From the NCBI RefSeq assembly GCF_010131535.1, contig NZ_WUBS01000004.1:186001-250000 (forward strand): a stretch of 64,000 nucleotides of DNA, read 5' to 3'. Below are positions 19,991-29,720 of this stretch, in pieces. The DNA is from Acerihabitans arboris. Its GTDB lineage: Bacteria > Pseudomonadota > Gammaproteobacteria > Enterobacterales > Enterobacteriaceae. The number at the start of each line of letters is the position of its first letter. The stretch's first letter is position 1. Under the pieces are notes generated by a model. It did not search any database. It was not told the DNA's origin and worked only from the letters and a program-made list of their open reading frames with translations. A program made the translations under genes and the position numbers.

Positions 19991-20527
19991 ATGATCAATA
20001 GTTTGGCGGAATTGGAACAGGTGCGCGTGGAGTGTAAAAAAATCGTCACCCGCCGCGCCGGATTGTCGGCCGGCGCCGCGGTGATCCCCATCCCCGGCCT
20101 GGATATCGGCGCCGATGTTTCGCTGCTGATGGCCCTATTGCCGACCATTAATGAAAAATTCGGTCTCTCCGCGGCGCAGATCGACAGGGTGCACCCCAAT
20201 CGCAAAAAATATACCCTGGTGGCGATTACCGGCATCGGCAGCAGGCTTATCGGCAGCACTATTACCCGCGAACTGGTGAAAATGGTGCTCAAGCGGGTGG
20301 GGGTGCGGGTGGCGACCAAGTCGGTGACCCGCTATGTACCGATTATCGGCCAGGCGGCGGCCGCGGGGCTGAGCTTTAGCGCCATGAAATTCCTCGGCAA
20401 TGCCCATATCGATGATTGCTACCGGGTAATAAAACAGGTGCTGGAGACGCAGCCCGCCGATGCGACGACGAGCGCTAACCTGATAAGCGGCGCGCCGGCC
20501 GCCGGCCACGGCACGGGTTTAAAGTAA
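19991..20527 (+). CDS. DUF697/YcjF-like hydrophobic protein
   Basis: A 178-aa product with an N-terminal helical segment and alternating Ala/Gly-rich hydrophobic stretches. The run AAVIPIPGLDIGADVSLL (about residues 31-48) is typical of DUF697-type domains, which are often fused to or paired with GTPases; no GTPase lies beside it. Two or three membrane segments are plausible. Its 3' end overlaps that of the convergent giant gene by nine bases. Function is unknown. Confidence 0.6.
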   Translation: MINSLAELEQVRVECKKIVTRRAGLSAGAAVIPIPGLDIGADVSLLMALLPTINEKFGLSAAQIDRVHPNRKKYTLVAITGIGSRLIGSTITRELVKMVLKRVGVRVATKSVTRYVPIIGQAAAAGLSFSAMKFLGNAHIDDCYRVIKQVLETQPADATTSANLISGAPAAGHGTGLK

Positions 20528-23500
20528 AGATTCATGATAACGCCGTACCTGGCCTGCCCATTGATCGTCGCTGAACGACACCGTCTCGCCCGAATAAATA
20601 TTTTTGGCCTCCCTTACCGGTCCGATATGCTCCTCCAGGACAATCCCAATGCGCTGCGGTGTGGTGTCGCCTTCGAGCATATAGGCCGTGGAGACGCTTT
20701 TGACGCGCATCACGCTGTTAGGCTGTACTAAATATTCCACGCTGGCCTTCGCATTGGCCGCATGCCCGGTAATCAACGGCAGGAATTGTCGTCCCCCCTC
20801 GATTTTGTAATACATCATGGCCTGCTGGTGTTTTATACCCTTGCTAGCGGCGCCTTCGGCCCGGGCGGTGTAGAATCTTGCATAATCGTCCACCGCGGCA
20901 ACGCTCATAAAAACGGGATAATTGGTCACAATATCGCCGGGCCCAATGGTATCCGCCCAGGGAATATATTCCCCTGGCGGGTATTGCCCTACCCCCAGGT
21001 AGTGGCCCAACTGCCGGGGGAAAGGCCGTTTAAAGACATCCAATAGATTGGTATAAATAAACCTGTCCCAAAATTCCCACCTCTCCAACGCGACACCATC
21101 CGCCAGATTGCTATTGATCCTGCCTTTGACGGGCAAAAATTCCTTTATTTCAAGCAACCTTTCGATATCTGAGTAACCGGATCCCTCATCGCCCGCAAGT
21201 GTCCACAGGCGCATGGATATCCTTTCGCTGTAAGGCAGGCTGTCTGATACCGATTTATAGCGTTCGAGATCCAAGGGTTGCTGGGACAGGGTGATGCCCC
21301 GTTCGGGAAACAGCAGCGCTTCGCTCCCCGGTTCGCCATAACGTGAAATGTGTACCGTGCATTCCACGCCGTTAATCACTTCGGTAACCATATCATCGAC
21401 GCTGTTAAACCGGTTCCACACCTTTGCCGCGCTGCCCGCCCCCCTGCCGCTCAAACCCACACGCAGAATATTCCTCAGGTGCTTTGCCGCCGGCAGGGGA
21501 ACGGCGGCCAGGGTATTATCCTGCAACAGGGTGTACTTTTTGCCGAAGCAATCGCCGGTCTGCGGATTGATCCTGACGTAAACCGGCTGCTCAAGATAGC
21601 GATCCCCGGACAGCCGCGTAATCGGGATGGCGTGCCCGATGCCCGGCAAACGGCCCGTGGCATACTCGTCTATCGCGGTGGGGAGATTGACCCGCGGCAC
21701 GTCATTTTCCAGTTTTTGGAATAACTTCCGCATAACCGGGCTATGGCCGCTTAATAACCTGGCGGCGTTCCGCACCTGGTCTACCGCCGCCTGGCCCAAT
21801 AAGCCCGCCGTTTCCATGCCGGGATCCATGGCGCGCGCCAACTCGGTCAACAGACCGATTAACGCCCTGCGATCCAGTTCTTCCGCCGCCGAAGCCATGG
21901 CCAGGTTGGCAAATGTGCGCATACCGGCGCCCAACGCGCCTTTCAGCGTTGAACCGGCCGCAAAGCTGGACAAGCCGGCCCGCGTGGATAAGACGCTGCC
22001 CACGCCCACCTTGGCCGCCATTCGCGACGACAGGGTCGCGGCCTGCCCCGCTAGCGGCAACAGGTTCAGCCCGTCCATCACGCAGGAGATCAACGCCTCT
22101 TCCCGCCGGTGCGGATCCCAGGCGGCACAATGATAAAAGGGGATAAAAGAGAGCAGGAAACGGCTTAACGCTTCCTGCGCGGTTTCGTCGTAGCCATGGG
22201 TATAAAGCGCGTTCGCCAGGCGTGCCCCATGCTGTGACGTAATGTGTTCAGCGACGGCGGCAAGCGCGTCCCCGGGGGGTTTATATAACCCCATCGAACG
22301 CTCGCCCCCATAGATATTTAGCCGATAATAGCGGTGGCTGCCGCTGATATCTTTTTCCATCAGGGCGTAATAATTTTCCTGTTGACGATCCACCCGCTTC
22401 AGCCAATAGCCGGCCTCGGCGCGAACCAGGGCAAATATACGCTCTTCACCCTCCCTGGCGGCCAAAAAAAGGTCGATACCGGTCAATAACTGCACCGCCG
22501 GTTTGACCCCGGTCATAAAATATTCCGCCGGCAGGCCCGTAACATAATCCAGGCGTGAAAAATCCGCGCCCGCCTTTCTCACGGTTGCAGAAACCAGATA
22601 ATGTTGTTCCTCATCGGGCAGGGACGCCATGGCATCCATGATCATTAACCGATCGACAACGGCATATTTATCGGCGATAGCCTGATTTTGCTGTTCAAAG
22701 GCGTGATTCAGGTCGGTCAGGTAGTCGACAGGCCGATGGTCCGGCCCCGGAGGACAATGATAGTCGTCCGGATTCTCTTTATAGAGATCCAGCCTGCGCG
22801 CGAGTTCCTCCGCCGGCAGGTCGCCACAGCGCGTTTTAAGGATAGCCGCCGCCATTACCGTGCGCGATTGATATCCGCTCATGGCGTCGCTGAATTGTTT
22901 AAACGGATTGACGGCATATTCCCTGGCTTCGCCGGAGGAAAAAAAATGCATCAAGGCGTTTTGCTGGGTATCGTCGGCGCGCAAATCAATCTCCGGGGCG
23001 GCGTTTTTATCTTTATCCAGCCTGAACTTCAGGTAATGCAGCAATGCCGGGAAACGAAACAGGTCAATCATGGCGGCCGACAACGATCCCATCATCATCA
23101 GCGCCGATAACGAGCAGCCGATGTCAATCAGCTCCCCTTGTGTTATATCGCTGACGTCAAACGCGCCTTTAGCGGCAAAAGCGAGTCCGATATGCAGGTA
23201 GCACCAGTCCAGGGTGCCCAGTTGCAGGCTATCAGGACGTTGCTTCTCCCGGGAAAAAAAAAGCGTTGGCATCGCCGGAGTAATAATGTTATCAAGCAGG
23301 TAGCGATAAGGGGATAATTTCCCGATCGCAGCCGCCTCGTCCAACGCCGCCCCGCCGGTATTGAATGCGCCAAGATTGGCGATAATCATGTCGCGGCAGG
23401 TTTTTACGTTAAAGGGGATAGCGCCCTGCGCCGGCTCCCGCCCCTGTGGCTGCGGTTGGCCAAGCAGCCCGCGCGCCACGAATGTTTCAATGCTGGAACC

Positions 23501-24229
23501 GAATACATTTTCGCTAATCCAGTCGTCGACGACTTTATTCATAACGTTTTTTGTTAGCCTTTCGGCAGGGGACGCGCCATACAGCCCAGAACTTTGCAAT
23601 AAAACATAGGCAATTTTGGCTAATCCCTCTGGTTTAGCGATAAGATAGCGCAAAGTACTGTCCACCAGCCTTATCGCTTGGGGAAAATGAATATTATCAA
23701 GCGCCGACATATTCCATGGCGAATGATAAAGTAATCCGGAAATAAAGTTATTTTGCTGCGCCAGGTTTATTATCGGTTTATTATACCGTTGTTCCATTTC
23801 ACGCTGTTGCAAATAACGCGCGGCACGGCGATCCTCTCGGGTAAAGGGATCGGGGCCCTCAACGGCATGGCCGGCATCCCGCCTGGCCCTTGCCGATCCC
23901 GGGTCCCGCGGCAAACCGGCCGCAGCGATTTTTCCAAGCCCGGCCAGCACCTTTTCATTATCGGGATCCACCGTCAGCGCGCCGGGTAATGCCGGTAATC
24001 GCGTCAACAGGCCGTAAGCGTACAGCAGCCGCAAACCGATGCGCTTGCGCCCGGTATCAAGCGGAGATGCGGACGGAATGTTCCGCCCGTCCTGTTCATT
24101 GCGCGCATGCTTTATCATGCCAAAGAGCATTTCTGTTTCTTGCCGTTCTTTTAGCGTTTTATCATTGGTCATCAGCTCCGTTTCAGTATCGGTATGATTT
24201 TTTTTCGCGTGGAGGGTCAATAATTTCAT
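20519..24229 (-). CDS. Giant toxin-like protein, paralogue 1, ART-like C-terminus
   Basis: No certain family. The 1,236-aa product (ATG at 24229 with AAAGGCG before it) is paralogous to the next gene over most of its length. Visible parts: a charged N-terminus, a long helical middle, a segment FIPFYHCAAW...LNLLPLAGQ (around residues 740-780) that recalls dermonecrotic or membrane-targeted toxins, and a C-terminal about 160 residues resembling an ADP-ribosyltransferase fold (GDIVTNYPVFMSVA, then KIEGG, then SVEYLVQPNSVMRV). In this copy the position of the ART arginine is Gly1079 and the E-x-E pair is S-V-E (1163-1165), so enzyme activity is doubtful. No signal peptide is seen; delivery by a secretion system is possible. 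Intact reading frame. Confidence 0.65.
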   Translation of the reverse strand: MKLLTLHAKKNHTDTETELMTNDKTLKERQETEMLFGMIKHARNEQDGRNIPSASPLDTGRKRIGLRLLYAYGLLTRLPALPGALTVDPDNEKVLAGLGKIAAAGLPRDPGSARARRDAGHAVEGPDPFTREDRRAARYLQQREMEQRYNKPIINLAQQNNFISGLLYHSPWNMSALDNIHFPQAIRLVDSTLRYLIAKPEGLAKIAYVLLQSSGLYGASPAERLTKNVMNKVVDDWISENVFGSSIETFVARGLLGQPQPQGREPAQGAIPFNVKTCRDMIIANLGAFNTGGAALDEAAAIGKLSPYRYLLDNIITPAMPTLFFSREKQRPDSLQLGTLDWCYLHIGLAFAAKGAFDVSDITQGELIDIGCSLSALMMMGSLSAAMIDLFRFPALLHYLKFRLDKDKNAAPEIDLRADDTQQNALMHFFSSGEAREYAVNPFKQFSDAMSGYQSRTVMAAAILKTRCGDLPAEELARRLDLYKENPDDYHCPPGPDHRPVDYLTDLNHAFEQQNQAIADKYAVVDRLMIMDAMASLPDEEQHYLVSATVRKAGADFSRLDYVTGLPAEYFMTGVKPAVQLLTGIDLFLAAREGEERIFALVRAEAGYWLKRVDRQQENYYALMEKDISGSHRYYRLNIYGGERSMGLYKPPGDALAAVAEHITSQHGARLANALYTHGYDETAQEALSRFLLSFIPFYHCAAWDPHRREEALISCVMDGLNLLPLAGQAATLSSRMAAKVGVGSVLSTRAGLSSFAAGSTLKGALGAGMRTFANLAMASAAEELDRRALIGLLTELARAMDPGMETAGLLGQAAVDQVRNAARLLSGHSPVMRKLFQKLENDVPRVNLPTAIDEYATGRLPGIGHAIPITRLSGDRYLEQPVYVRINPQTGDCFGKKYTLLQDNTLAAVPLPAAKHLRNILRVGLSGRGAGSAAKVWNRFNSVDDMVTEVINGVECTVHISRYGEPGSEALLFPERGITLSQQPLDLERYKSVSDSLPYSERISMRLWTLAGDEGSGYSDIERLLEIKEFLPVKGRINSNLADGVALERWEFWDRFIYTNLLDVFKRPFPRQLGHYLGVGQYPPGEYIPWADTIGPGDIVTNYPVFMSVAAVDDYARFYTARAEGAASKGIKHQQAMMYYKIEGGRQFLPLITGHAANAKASVEYLVQPNSVMRVKSVSTAYMLEGDTTPQRIGIVLEEHIGPVREAKNIYSGETVSFSDDQWAGQVRRYHESLL

Positions 24230-24443
24230 GATAGCGCCTTTATGAGAGTCCAATCCGTTATGAAATTCTTAACGCCTAATTCATTACAAGCGCAAAGCTA
24301 TACTTTTAAGGATTTATTCGCGTTTGCGTCATCATTATCTTGCCGGCACGCCAGCCAGGAAGATATGATAATAGAGCCGTTACCCATAAACGCGACGTCA
24401 CCAGCGGCCAAATACCCATGGACAGGGCCGTTATTTTTCACTG

Positions 24444-27400
24444 CTAATTGAAATAATATACTTCGCCGGTAAAAAGATTTTTTGCCGACGCAACCGGTTG
24501 TTCAACCTCCACCAATACCACCCCGAAACGGGTGAGCGGGTAAAGCTCGCCGCCGATCAATTCGGCGCGGCTAATCCCCGTCACCCGGAAAAAAGACTTT
24601 GGTCCGAAAATGAGCTCATTTTCGGTTTCAACCGTGCTGGCTATCGGGTATGGCAGCGGCAGGCAATTGGCGCCGCCGTGGATTTTGTAATAAACCAGCG
24701 CCTGGCAGCGACCCTCCCCGGCTTCTTCAGCAGTCTGTTCGGTGAACAGACGAACATAGTCGTCATTTGACGCAACGCTCATCACCCCCGGGTAATTGGT
24801 CACGATGTCGCCTGGACCGATAGTATCAGCCCATGGAATGTCCTGGCCCCTATATTCCGCAACGCGTAAAAAGCTGCCGGACTGACGGGGAAGCGGGCTG
24901 TTAAACGACGCCAGCAGGTGTGCATAAACCAGACGTTCCTTGATTTCCCAGGACGCCCTGGGAACTTTTTCAAACAAATGAAGATTGATTTCGGCATTGA
25001 CCGGTGAATTGACCATCCGCGCCAAATTTTTTGTGCCGTCATGATAGCGGGTGGTATCTCCCTCGACCATGGTCCAGGCACGAATGGCCAATTTTTGCGA
25101 TGGATCGAGCGCCTCAAATACCTGGGCATAGGCAATGATGTCCAGGGGCGTTTGCTGCAACGGGATGCCCAATTCGGGAAACAGGAGGGTTTCCGCTTCC
25201 CGGGAACCATAACTCTCAATCTGGAGATATTGCGGATTGGGATACTGTGGAAGATCAACCAACACCATATCATCAAAACTTCGTTGCGAATTCCATACCC
25301 TTACCGCCTTGTTCCCACCTTTGCCGCCCAATCCTTCCCGCAAGACATTTTTCAGGTGAATCGCCGCTGGCCTCGGCACGGGGATCAGCTGGTTGTCGTC
25401 CGAGAGCGTATATTTTTTACCCTTGAAATTCCCTGACTGCGGATCGATCTGGACATAAATAGCCTTGCCACGGTATTTGTCACCGTCCAGCGGCGCGATC
25501 GGAAGATAGCGATTGGTGCCCGCCAGGCGCGCGGTTCTATACGAAACGCGCGTTCCCGCAGCGCCGCCGGCGTCCGCCAGTTTAGTAATTTTTGGCAGGA
25601 TCGGCGCGATTTCCGGCAGGCGACCGGCAATGATCCCGATGGCGGCGCTAAGCCGCCTGGTTGCCGCAGCGCTTGAGCGATAGAGAATCTCCACCATGGC
25701 GGGGTCGGCAAAACGGGCTAGCTCCACCGCCATGGCAATAAACGCTTTTTGGTTTAACTCCCCGGCGGCGGGCACCATGGCGTATTTGACAAAATGCCCG
25801 GCGCCGGCGGACAGCGCGTTGTCCAGCGACTGCCTGGCGGCATAGCTGCCCAGGCTGATGCGTACGGCCGCGGCGGTGCCCTTCCCGCCCTGTATCGCCA
25901 TACGCGATACCATCGACCCGGCCTTGCCCAATAACGGCAGCAGGCTGAACATATCGAACACACAAGGGACAACCGCCTCACGGTCGCCGGCGATAATGCC
26001 GGAAATACAGTCATGTAACGGCACCAGGGACAGCAATCCCTTCAGCACCTTCTCCCGGGTGGTGGCGTCATAACCCTGCACATCCAGCTGCGTGCGCAGG
26101 TTTTCCTGCGCCAGCCCGGATAAACCGCGGATCAAGCCGTCCAGGGATTCACCGGCCGGTTTCAACACGGTGGCCTGGCTGCCGCCGGCGGCTATCTTCA
26201 GTAGATAATCCCGGTCTCTTCGCGGCGTCTGATCGTCGAGCAACGCATAATAAGAGCGCGTATCGCGGTCGATCCGCGTTAAGCCGTACCCCCCGTGGCG
26301 ACCGTGGCGACGTTCAAGCGCATAGATGCGTTCACCGGCGCCCGTCGTTGAGAACAATACCGCGTCCGCCGATAAATGAATAATATAGGTACTGCGCGGG
26401 ATGGTATGCGCGCCCAGCACGCCCCTGAACTGGTCAAAAGAGGAAAAATACGCTGTCGCCAATTTGATCTGGTTTTTTTCGAAAAATAACGTATCCGCGG
26501 CGGAAAGTGTATTAAACGCCCCGGCCAGAAGCAAGGTATCCACCGCCCGGTAATATTCGACAATATGTCGGTTTTGTTTGCGAAACTCATCGCTAACGTT
26601 GGGCAGCAATTCGATTGTCGGCAGCGGGCCGCCGTTATCTGTTTTGCAGCTGTACCCATCGTAATTATTTTTATAGCTTTCCGCGTCGACGGCATAATGG
26701 CCGGTTGCGTCCATAGCACAGCGATCATGCAATATATCTTCGGCCAACTGGGTGCGGGTACGATAACCTTCAATGGCCAGGCTATATTGCGTGAAGGGGT
26801 TATTTTTTTCATTGCGCAGCCGGCTGTCGGCGAAAAAATGCTCTACCGCGCGCTGCCTGACAGCGGGATCTGTTAATAAGCGCGGATCGGTGATGGGTTT
26901 GCCATCAATCAGCTTGTTTACCAGGAAATAAATAACGGCGGGACGGATAAAAAACTGAATTATGCCTGGGGAAACCGTATTGGAAAGCAGCGTGGCTTCC
27001 AGGGAAACACCTAAGGACAACAGCCCATACTTTGACAGCCGATCGCTCTCAAGCCGCATTTCATGGGCAAATTGCACGCCGGCGTGCAGGTAAACCCAAT
27101 CAAGGGAACCGACATAATCCGCTTCGCCAAGGGAACTCCCTTTACCGACGCCGAGCGTCGGCATGGCGGTTAGCAAAATTTCATTAAATATATACTCTAC
27201 CGACGCCACCGTTAGAGTGCTAAGCGAGGCAACATGATGGTCAACGGCGCTAAGCAGCATGGCGTTATCCATATGCTGCCTGGATGTTTGCTTGGTTTTT
27301 CCGGGGATGCCCGCGATAATGCAGGCGACAAGAAACTCATCAACGGAACCGCCAAACACATTGGCGGCAATCCATTGCTTTACCCACTCCAGTTGATGAT

Positions 27401-28067
27401 CAACGCTCAGGGTTTCTTCCGGCTGGGCGCCAAACAGACCCGACCCCGTCATTAATGCCCGGGTCAGTTCCGGCAGGAAAGTCCCCGGGTTTGTCAGGCA
27501 ATCAATTACCCGATTTATCAGCAGCTCGTGATGCATACCACACTCCGGCCTTATGATGCCGGTTTTCTGCAAATAAAAGGCAACATGTTCATTTTGCAGT
27601 GCCAACGCTTGCGTCCCTGCCTGGATATCGTCGGCCGGCCGCCGTTTATTGTGATCCCGATAGGGAGCGCCGGCGTCGGTGGCCGCATGTCCAGTCCCGG
27701 CGTCAGGTTGCTCGGGGTTGTTGATGCCGGCCGGATAAGCGGCATAAGGCGACAAAGCGTGGGGCTGCGGTTGGGTGGCGGCATCCATCCCGGCTACGGT
27801 CAGTGTTTTGGTCGAGTGGGCGGCAATGGCCCCGGGCGAAGGTAAAAAAGGCTGGGAAGCGAAAAAATACCATAAAAGGTTATGCGCCAGGCTGCGCTTA
27901 CCTCTATTATGCCTGCTTGCCTGGCCCGCAGTGTGTAAATTGTCATTTCTCAATTGTGTTAAAGTGGTGAATAATGACTTGGCTTGCATAATATCTTGAC
28001 TGGTACTTTCATTTTCCAATAATTCATTTATCGTCTTATTGATTTTAGCATCATTAAATAGATTCAT
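24444..28067 (-). CDS. Giant toxin-like protein, paralogue 2, ART-like C-terminus
   Basis: A 1,207-aa product starting MNLFNDAKIN with AGGGG before the ATG. Shared blocks with paralogue 1 include the LDWxYLHxG segment, the LVPLHDC...FSLLPLLGKAG segment, the GDKY...VQIDPQSGNFKGKKYTL block and the PWADTIGPGDIVTNYP block. The C-terminal region could be an ADP-ribosyltransferase: candidate Arg1068 in FLRVAEYRG, the MSVAS strand (1096-1100) at the STS position, and E1149-N-E1151 followed by LIFGPKSFFRV, as in the E-x-E loop. The fold call is inference from motif order and spacing. A hydrophobic stretch near residues 60-80 could aid export or membrane insertion. Host-directed toxin or effector is the likeliest role. 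Confidence 0.65.
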   Translation of the reverse strand: MNLFNDAKINKTINELLENESTSQDIMQAKSLFTTLTQLRNDNLHTAGQASRHNRGKRSLAHNLLWYFFASQPFLPSPGAIAAHSTKTLTVAGMDAATQPQPHALSPYAAYPAGINNPEQPDAGTGHAATDAGAPYRDHNKRRPADDIQAGTQALALQNEHVAFYLQKTGIIRPECGMHHELLINRVIDCLTNPGTFLPELTRALMTGSGLFGAQPEETLSVDHQLEWVKQWIAANVFGGSVDEFLVACIIAGIPGKTKQTSRQHMDNAMLLSAVDHHVASLSTLTVASVEYIFNEILLTAMPTLGVGKGSSLGEADYVGSLDWVYLHAGVQFAHEMRLESDRLSKYGLLSLGVSLEATLLSNTVSPGIIQFFIRPAVIYFLVNKLIDGKPITDPRLLTDPAVRQRAVEHFFADSRLRNEKNNPFTQYSLAIEGYRTRTQLAEDILHDRCAMDATGHYAVDAESYKNNYDGYSCKTDNGGPLPTIELLPNVSDEFRKQNRHIVEYYRAVDTLLLAGAFNTLSAADTLFFEKNQIKLATAYFSSFDQFRGVLGAHTIPRSTYIIHLSADAVLFSTTGAGERIYALERRHGRHGGYGLTRIDRDTRSYYALLDDQTPRRDRDYLLKIAAGGSQATVLKPAGESLDGLIRGLSGLAQENLRTQLDVQGYDATTREKVLKGLLSLVPLHDCISGIIAGDREAVVPCVFDMFSLLPLLGKAGSMVSRMAIQGGKGTAAAVRISLGSYAARQSLDNALSAGAGHFVKYAMVPAAGELNQKAFIAMAVELARFADPAMVEILYRSSAAATRRLSAAIGIIAGRLPEIAPILPKITKLADAGGAAGTRVSYRTARLAGTNRYLPIAPLDGDKYRGKAIYVQIDPQSGNFKGKKYTLSDDNQLIPVPRPAAIHLKNVLREGLGGKGGNKAVRVWNSQRSFDDMVLVDLPQYPNPQYLQIESYGSREAETLLFPELGIPLQQTPLDIIAYAQVFEALDPSQKLAIRAWTMVEGDTTRYHDGTKNLARMVNSPVNAEINLHLFEKVPRASWEIKERLVYAHLLASFNSPLPRQSGSFLRVAEYRGQDIPWADTIGPGDIVTNYPGVMSVASNDDYVRLFTEQTAEEAGEGRCQALVYYKIHGGANCLPLPYPIASTVETENELIFGPKSFFRVTGISRAELIGGELYPLTRFGVVLVEVEQPVASAKNLFTGEVYYFN

Positions 28068-28377
28068 TTTACCCCTGAATATCCAGCAGGTTTTACGTTC
28101 CGGTCATTATCACATGAATACTGATACCGGTGGCAGCTTAAAAATGAGTCGTTACTTTAATAGTAATTCACCGTACGTCAGGTCTGCGCAATACAATATC
28201 CATCGCCACGTTTTGAACAATATTCTTTAATCAAAACCTTTTCTAAGGGAGGATACCCATTATTATTGGCGTTCTATTCCCAAACATAAGATTACGTCAC
28301 GCCAAGGCATCCTTATTCATCCTGGTCCTGCCAGGGTTTGCTGGCCCCGCTGCTAAGCGCATTGCCCGGCGTGCCAT
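28068..28377. other. 310-bp spacer upstream of the giant gene pair
   Basis: Presumably holds the promoter of the minus-strand giant genes. AT-rich from 28068 to about 28260. No reading frame, operator or RNA gene was recognised. Confidence 0.5.
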
Positions 28378-28402
28378 AAAAAAAGCCGGCTTTCGCCGGC
28401 TT
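28378..28402 (-). terminator. Intrinsic terminator after the 74-codon gene
   Basis: On the minus strand AGCCGGC-GAAA-GCCGGCT is followed by seven T, eight bases after the small gene stops. Confidence 0.88.
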
Positions 28403-28409
28403 GGTAAAA

Positions 28410-28634
28410 TCAAGCATGGGGGGCATCGCCGGGCAATGGCTTCCCGACAACAGACTTTCCATTGCGCTCGTTAAATCGGGAAATCAGCCTGGCCTTGGCG
28501 CGCCGGATTTCATCAGCGTCGGCCTGCAAAACGGGTATGCTTTCCTGTGCCCGGTAATCCTCGGCGCCAATTTTGCTTATCAGAGTTATGGTTAACAACT
28601 CGCCGTTATTGGTATTCTCGGTGGTAAATTCCAC
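28410..28634 (-). CDS. Small hypothetical protein
   Basis: A 74-aa product if the GTG at 28634 is used (AGGA seven bases upstream); an alternative GTG at 28679 gives 89 aa but overlaps a TATACT -10-like box. The sequence is polar and charged (EFTTENTNNGELL... IRRAKARLISRFNER). No family recognised. The strong terminator right after its stop supports a real gene. Confidence 0.55.
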   Translation of the reverse strand: MEFTTENTNNGELLTITLISKIGAEDYRAQESIPVLQADADEIRRAKARLISRFNERNGKSVVGKPLPGDAPHA

Positions 28635-28798
28635 TTTTTCATCCTGAGCTGAGTTATTTTGTCCTGCCCAGTATAACACTGCCGGTTAAAATTACCGCGC
28701 CCCTTCCCGATCGGAAGCATGGAAATGCTTAAAGCCCGCGCATAATGGCATCGTTAAGCGCTGCGCCATGGGCATTAACATCAGGTAATGACGCCGGT

Positions 28799-29719
28799 TT
28801 AGGTCTGTGGTTGGTTGTCGCCATGCCACGTGCCGGTCCCCAAGGTTGCCGGCGAGAACTCCACGTTGCGGCCGCGCCAGGGCAATGCCCGCCGGAAACG
28901 CCAGGCGTTTGCCAGGTCAACACGCCAATAGCGCTCCGCGCCCTGGACCTCGTTGCCGTTTTCCGCCTGCCACAGGATCCGTGTTTCTCCCTGCAGGTGC
29001 AAAATATCCCCCTGCGCAAAGTCGATAAACAGCAGCGCCGCGCGCGGCTGCGCCAGTAAATTACCTAACGTATTCATATATCGGTTACCACGGAAATCCG
29101 GTATCCACAGCGTTTCGCCGACAAGATTGATAAACCCCGGTTTGCCGCCACGATGTGAAATATCCACCCCGCCCTGGGACAAATGACAATGCGCGCAGCT
29201 GGCGACAAAGCAGGTATCGGCCTGCCGGATCAATTTTCTTGCGTCATCATCCAGAACGCCGAGGTGCTCAATAGGTAACGGACGCGCCGGCGCCGGGTAC
29301 AGCTCACGCCGTTGAATGTATTGAGGACAATTGCCAAAGCTCTGGCGCACTATAATTTCCACCCGGTTTTTATCGGTGCGGCCGACCACGCCGTTAACGC
29401 GATTGCGACGGCGATTGCTGAAATCCAGGCCCAGAGCGCCGACCGGCGCTCCCGTTTGCAGCGCGGCCTGGGCAGGATCGTCTGGCCGGCGCGCTGAGCT
29501 GATGCGCAAATGCGCAGCGTCGGGTGAGCGCAGAAATCCTGTCGGGCCGCTAAACACCGTGGCGACCGGCCAGCCCCGTTCATCCGGCGCCGCGACAAAC
29601 AAATAGGGCAGATGGGCAAAAAATTCGCGGTGCTGATCGGGCATGGCCGGATAAATGCCGCCGCTGACGCTGGAAAAACCCGCCAAGGCCTGCGCGCGTA
29701 ATTCATCTGGATGAAACAT
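28799..29719 (-). CDS. Pyridoxamine 5'-phosphate oxidase-fold flavoprotein
   Basis: A 306-aa member of the PPOx-like FMN-binding superfamily, a split-barrel oxidoreductase. The start at 29719 (MFHPDELRAQ) has GGGAGG six bases before it. Family-like segments include PYLFVAAPDERGWP near residue 40, SHRGGKPGFINL around 175-186 and GNLLAQPRAALLFIDF near residue 210. The substrate is unknown. The stop codon of the GST gene precedes this start by one base, so the two form an operon. Confidence 0.78.
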   Translation of the reverse strand: MFHPDELRAQALAGFSSVSGGIYPAMPDQHREFFAHLPYLFVAAPDERGWPVATVFSGPTGFLRSPDAAHLRISSARRPDDPAQAALQTGAPVGALGLDFSNRRRNRVNGVVGRTDKNRVEIIVRQSFGNCPQYIQRRELYPAPARPLPIEHLGVLDDDARKLIRQADTCFVASCAHCHLSQGGVDISHRGGKPGFINLVGETLWIPDFRGNRYMNTLGNLLAQPRAALLFIDFAQGDILHLQGETRILWQAENGNEVQGAERYWRVDLANAWRFRRALPWRGRNVEFSPATLGTGTWHGDNQPQT

Positions 29720-29720
29720 G

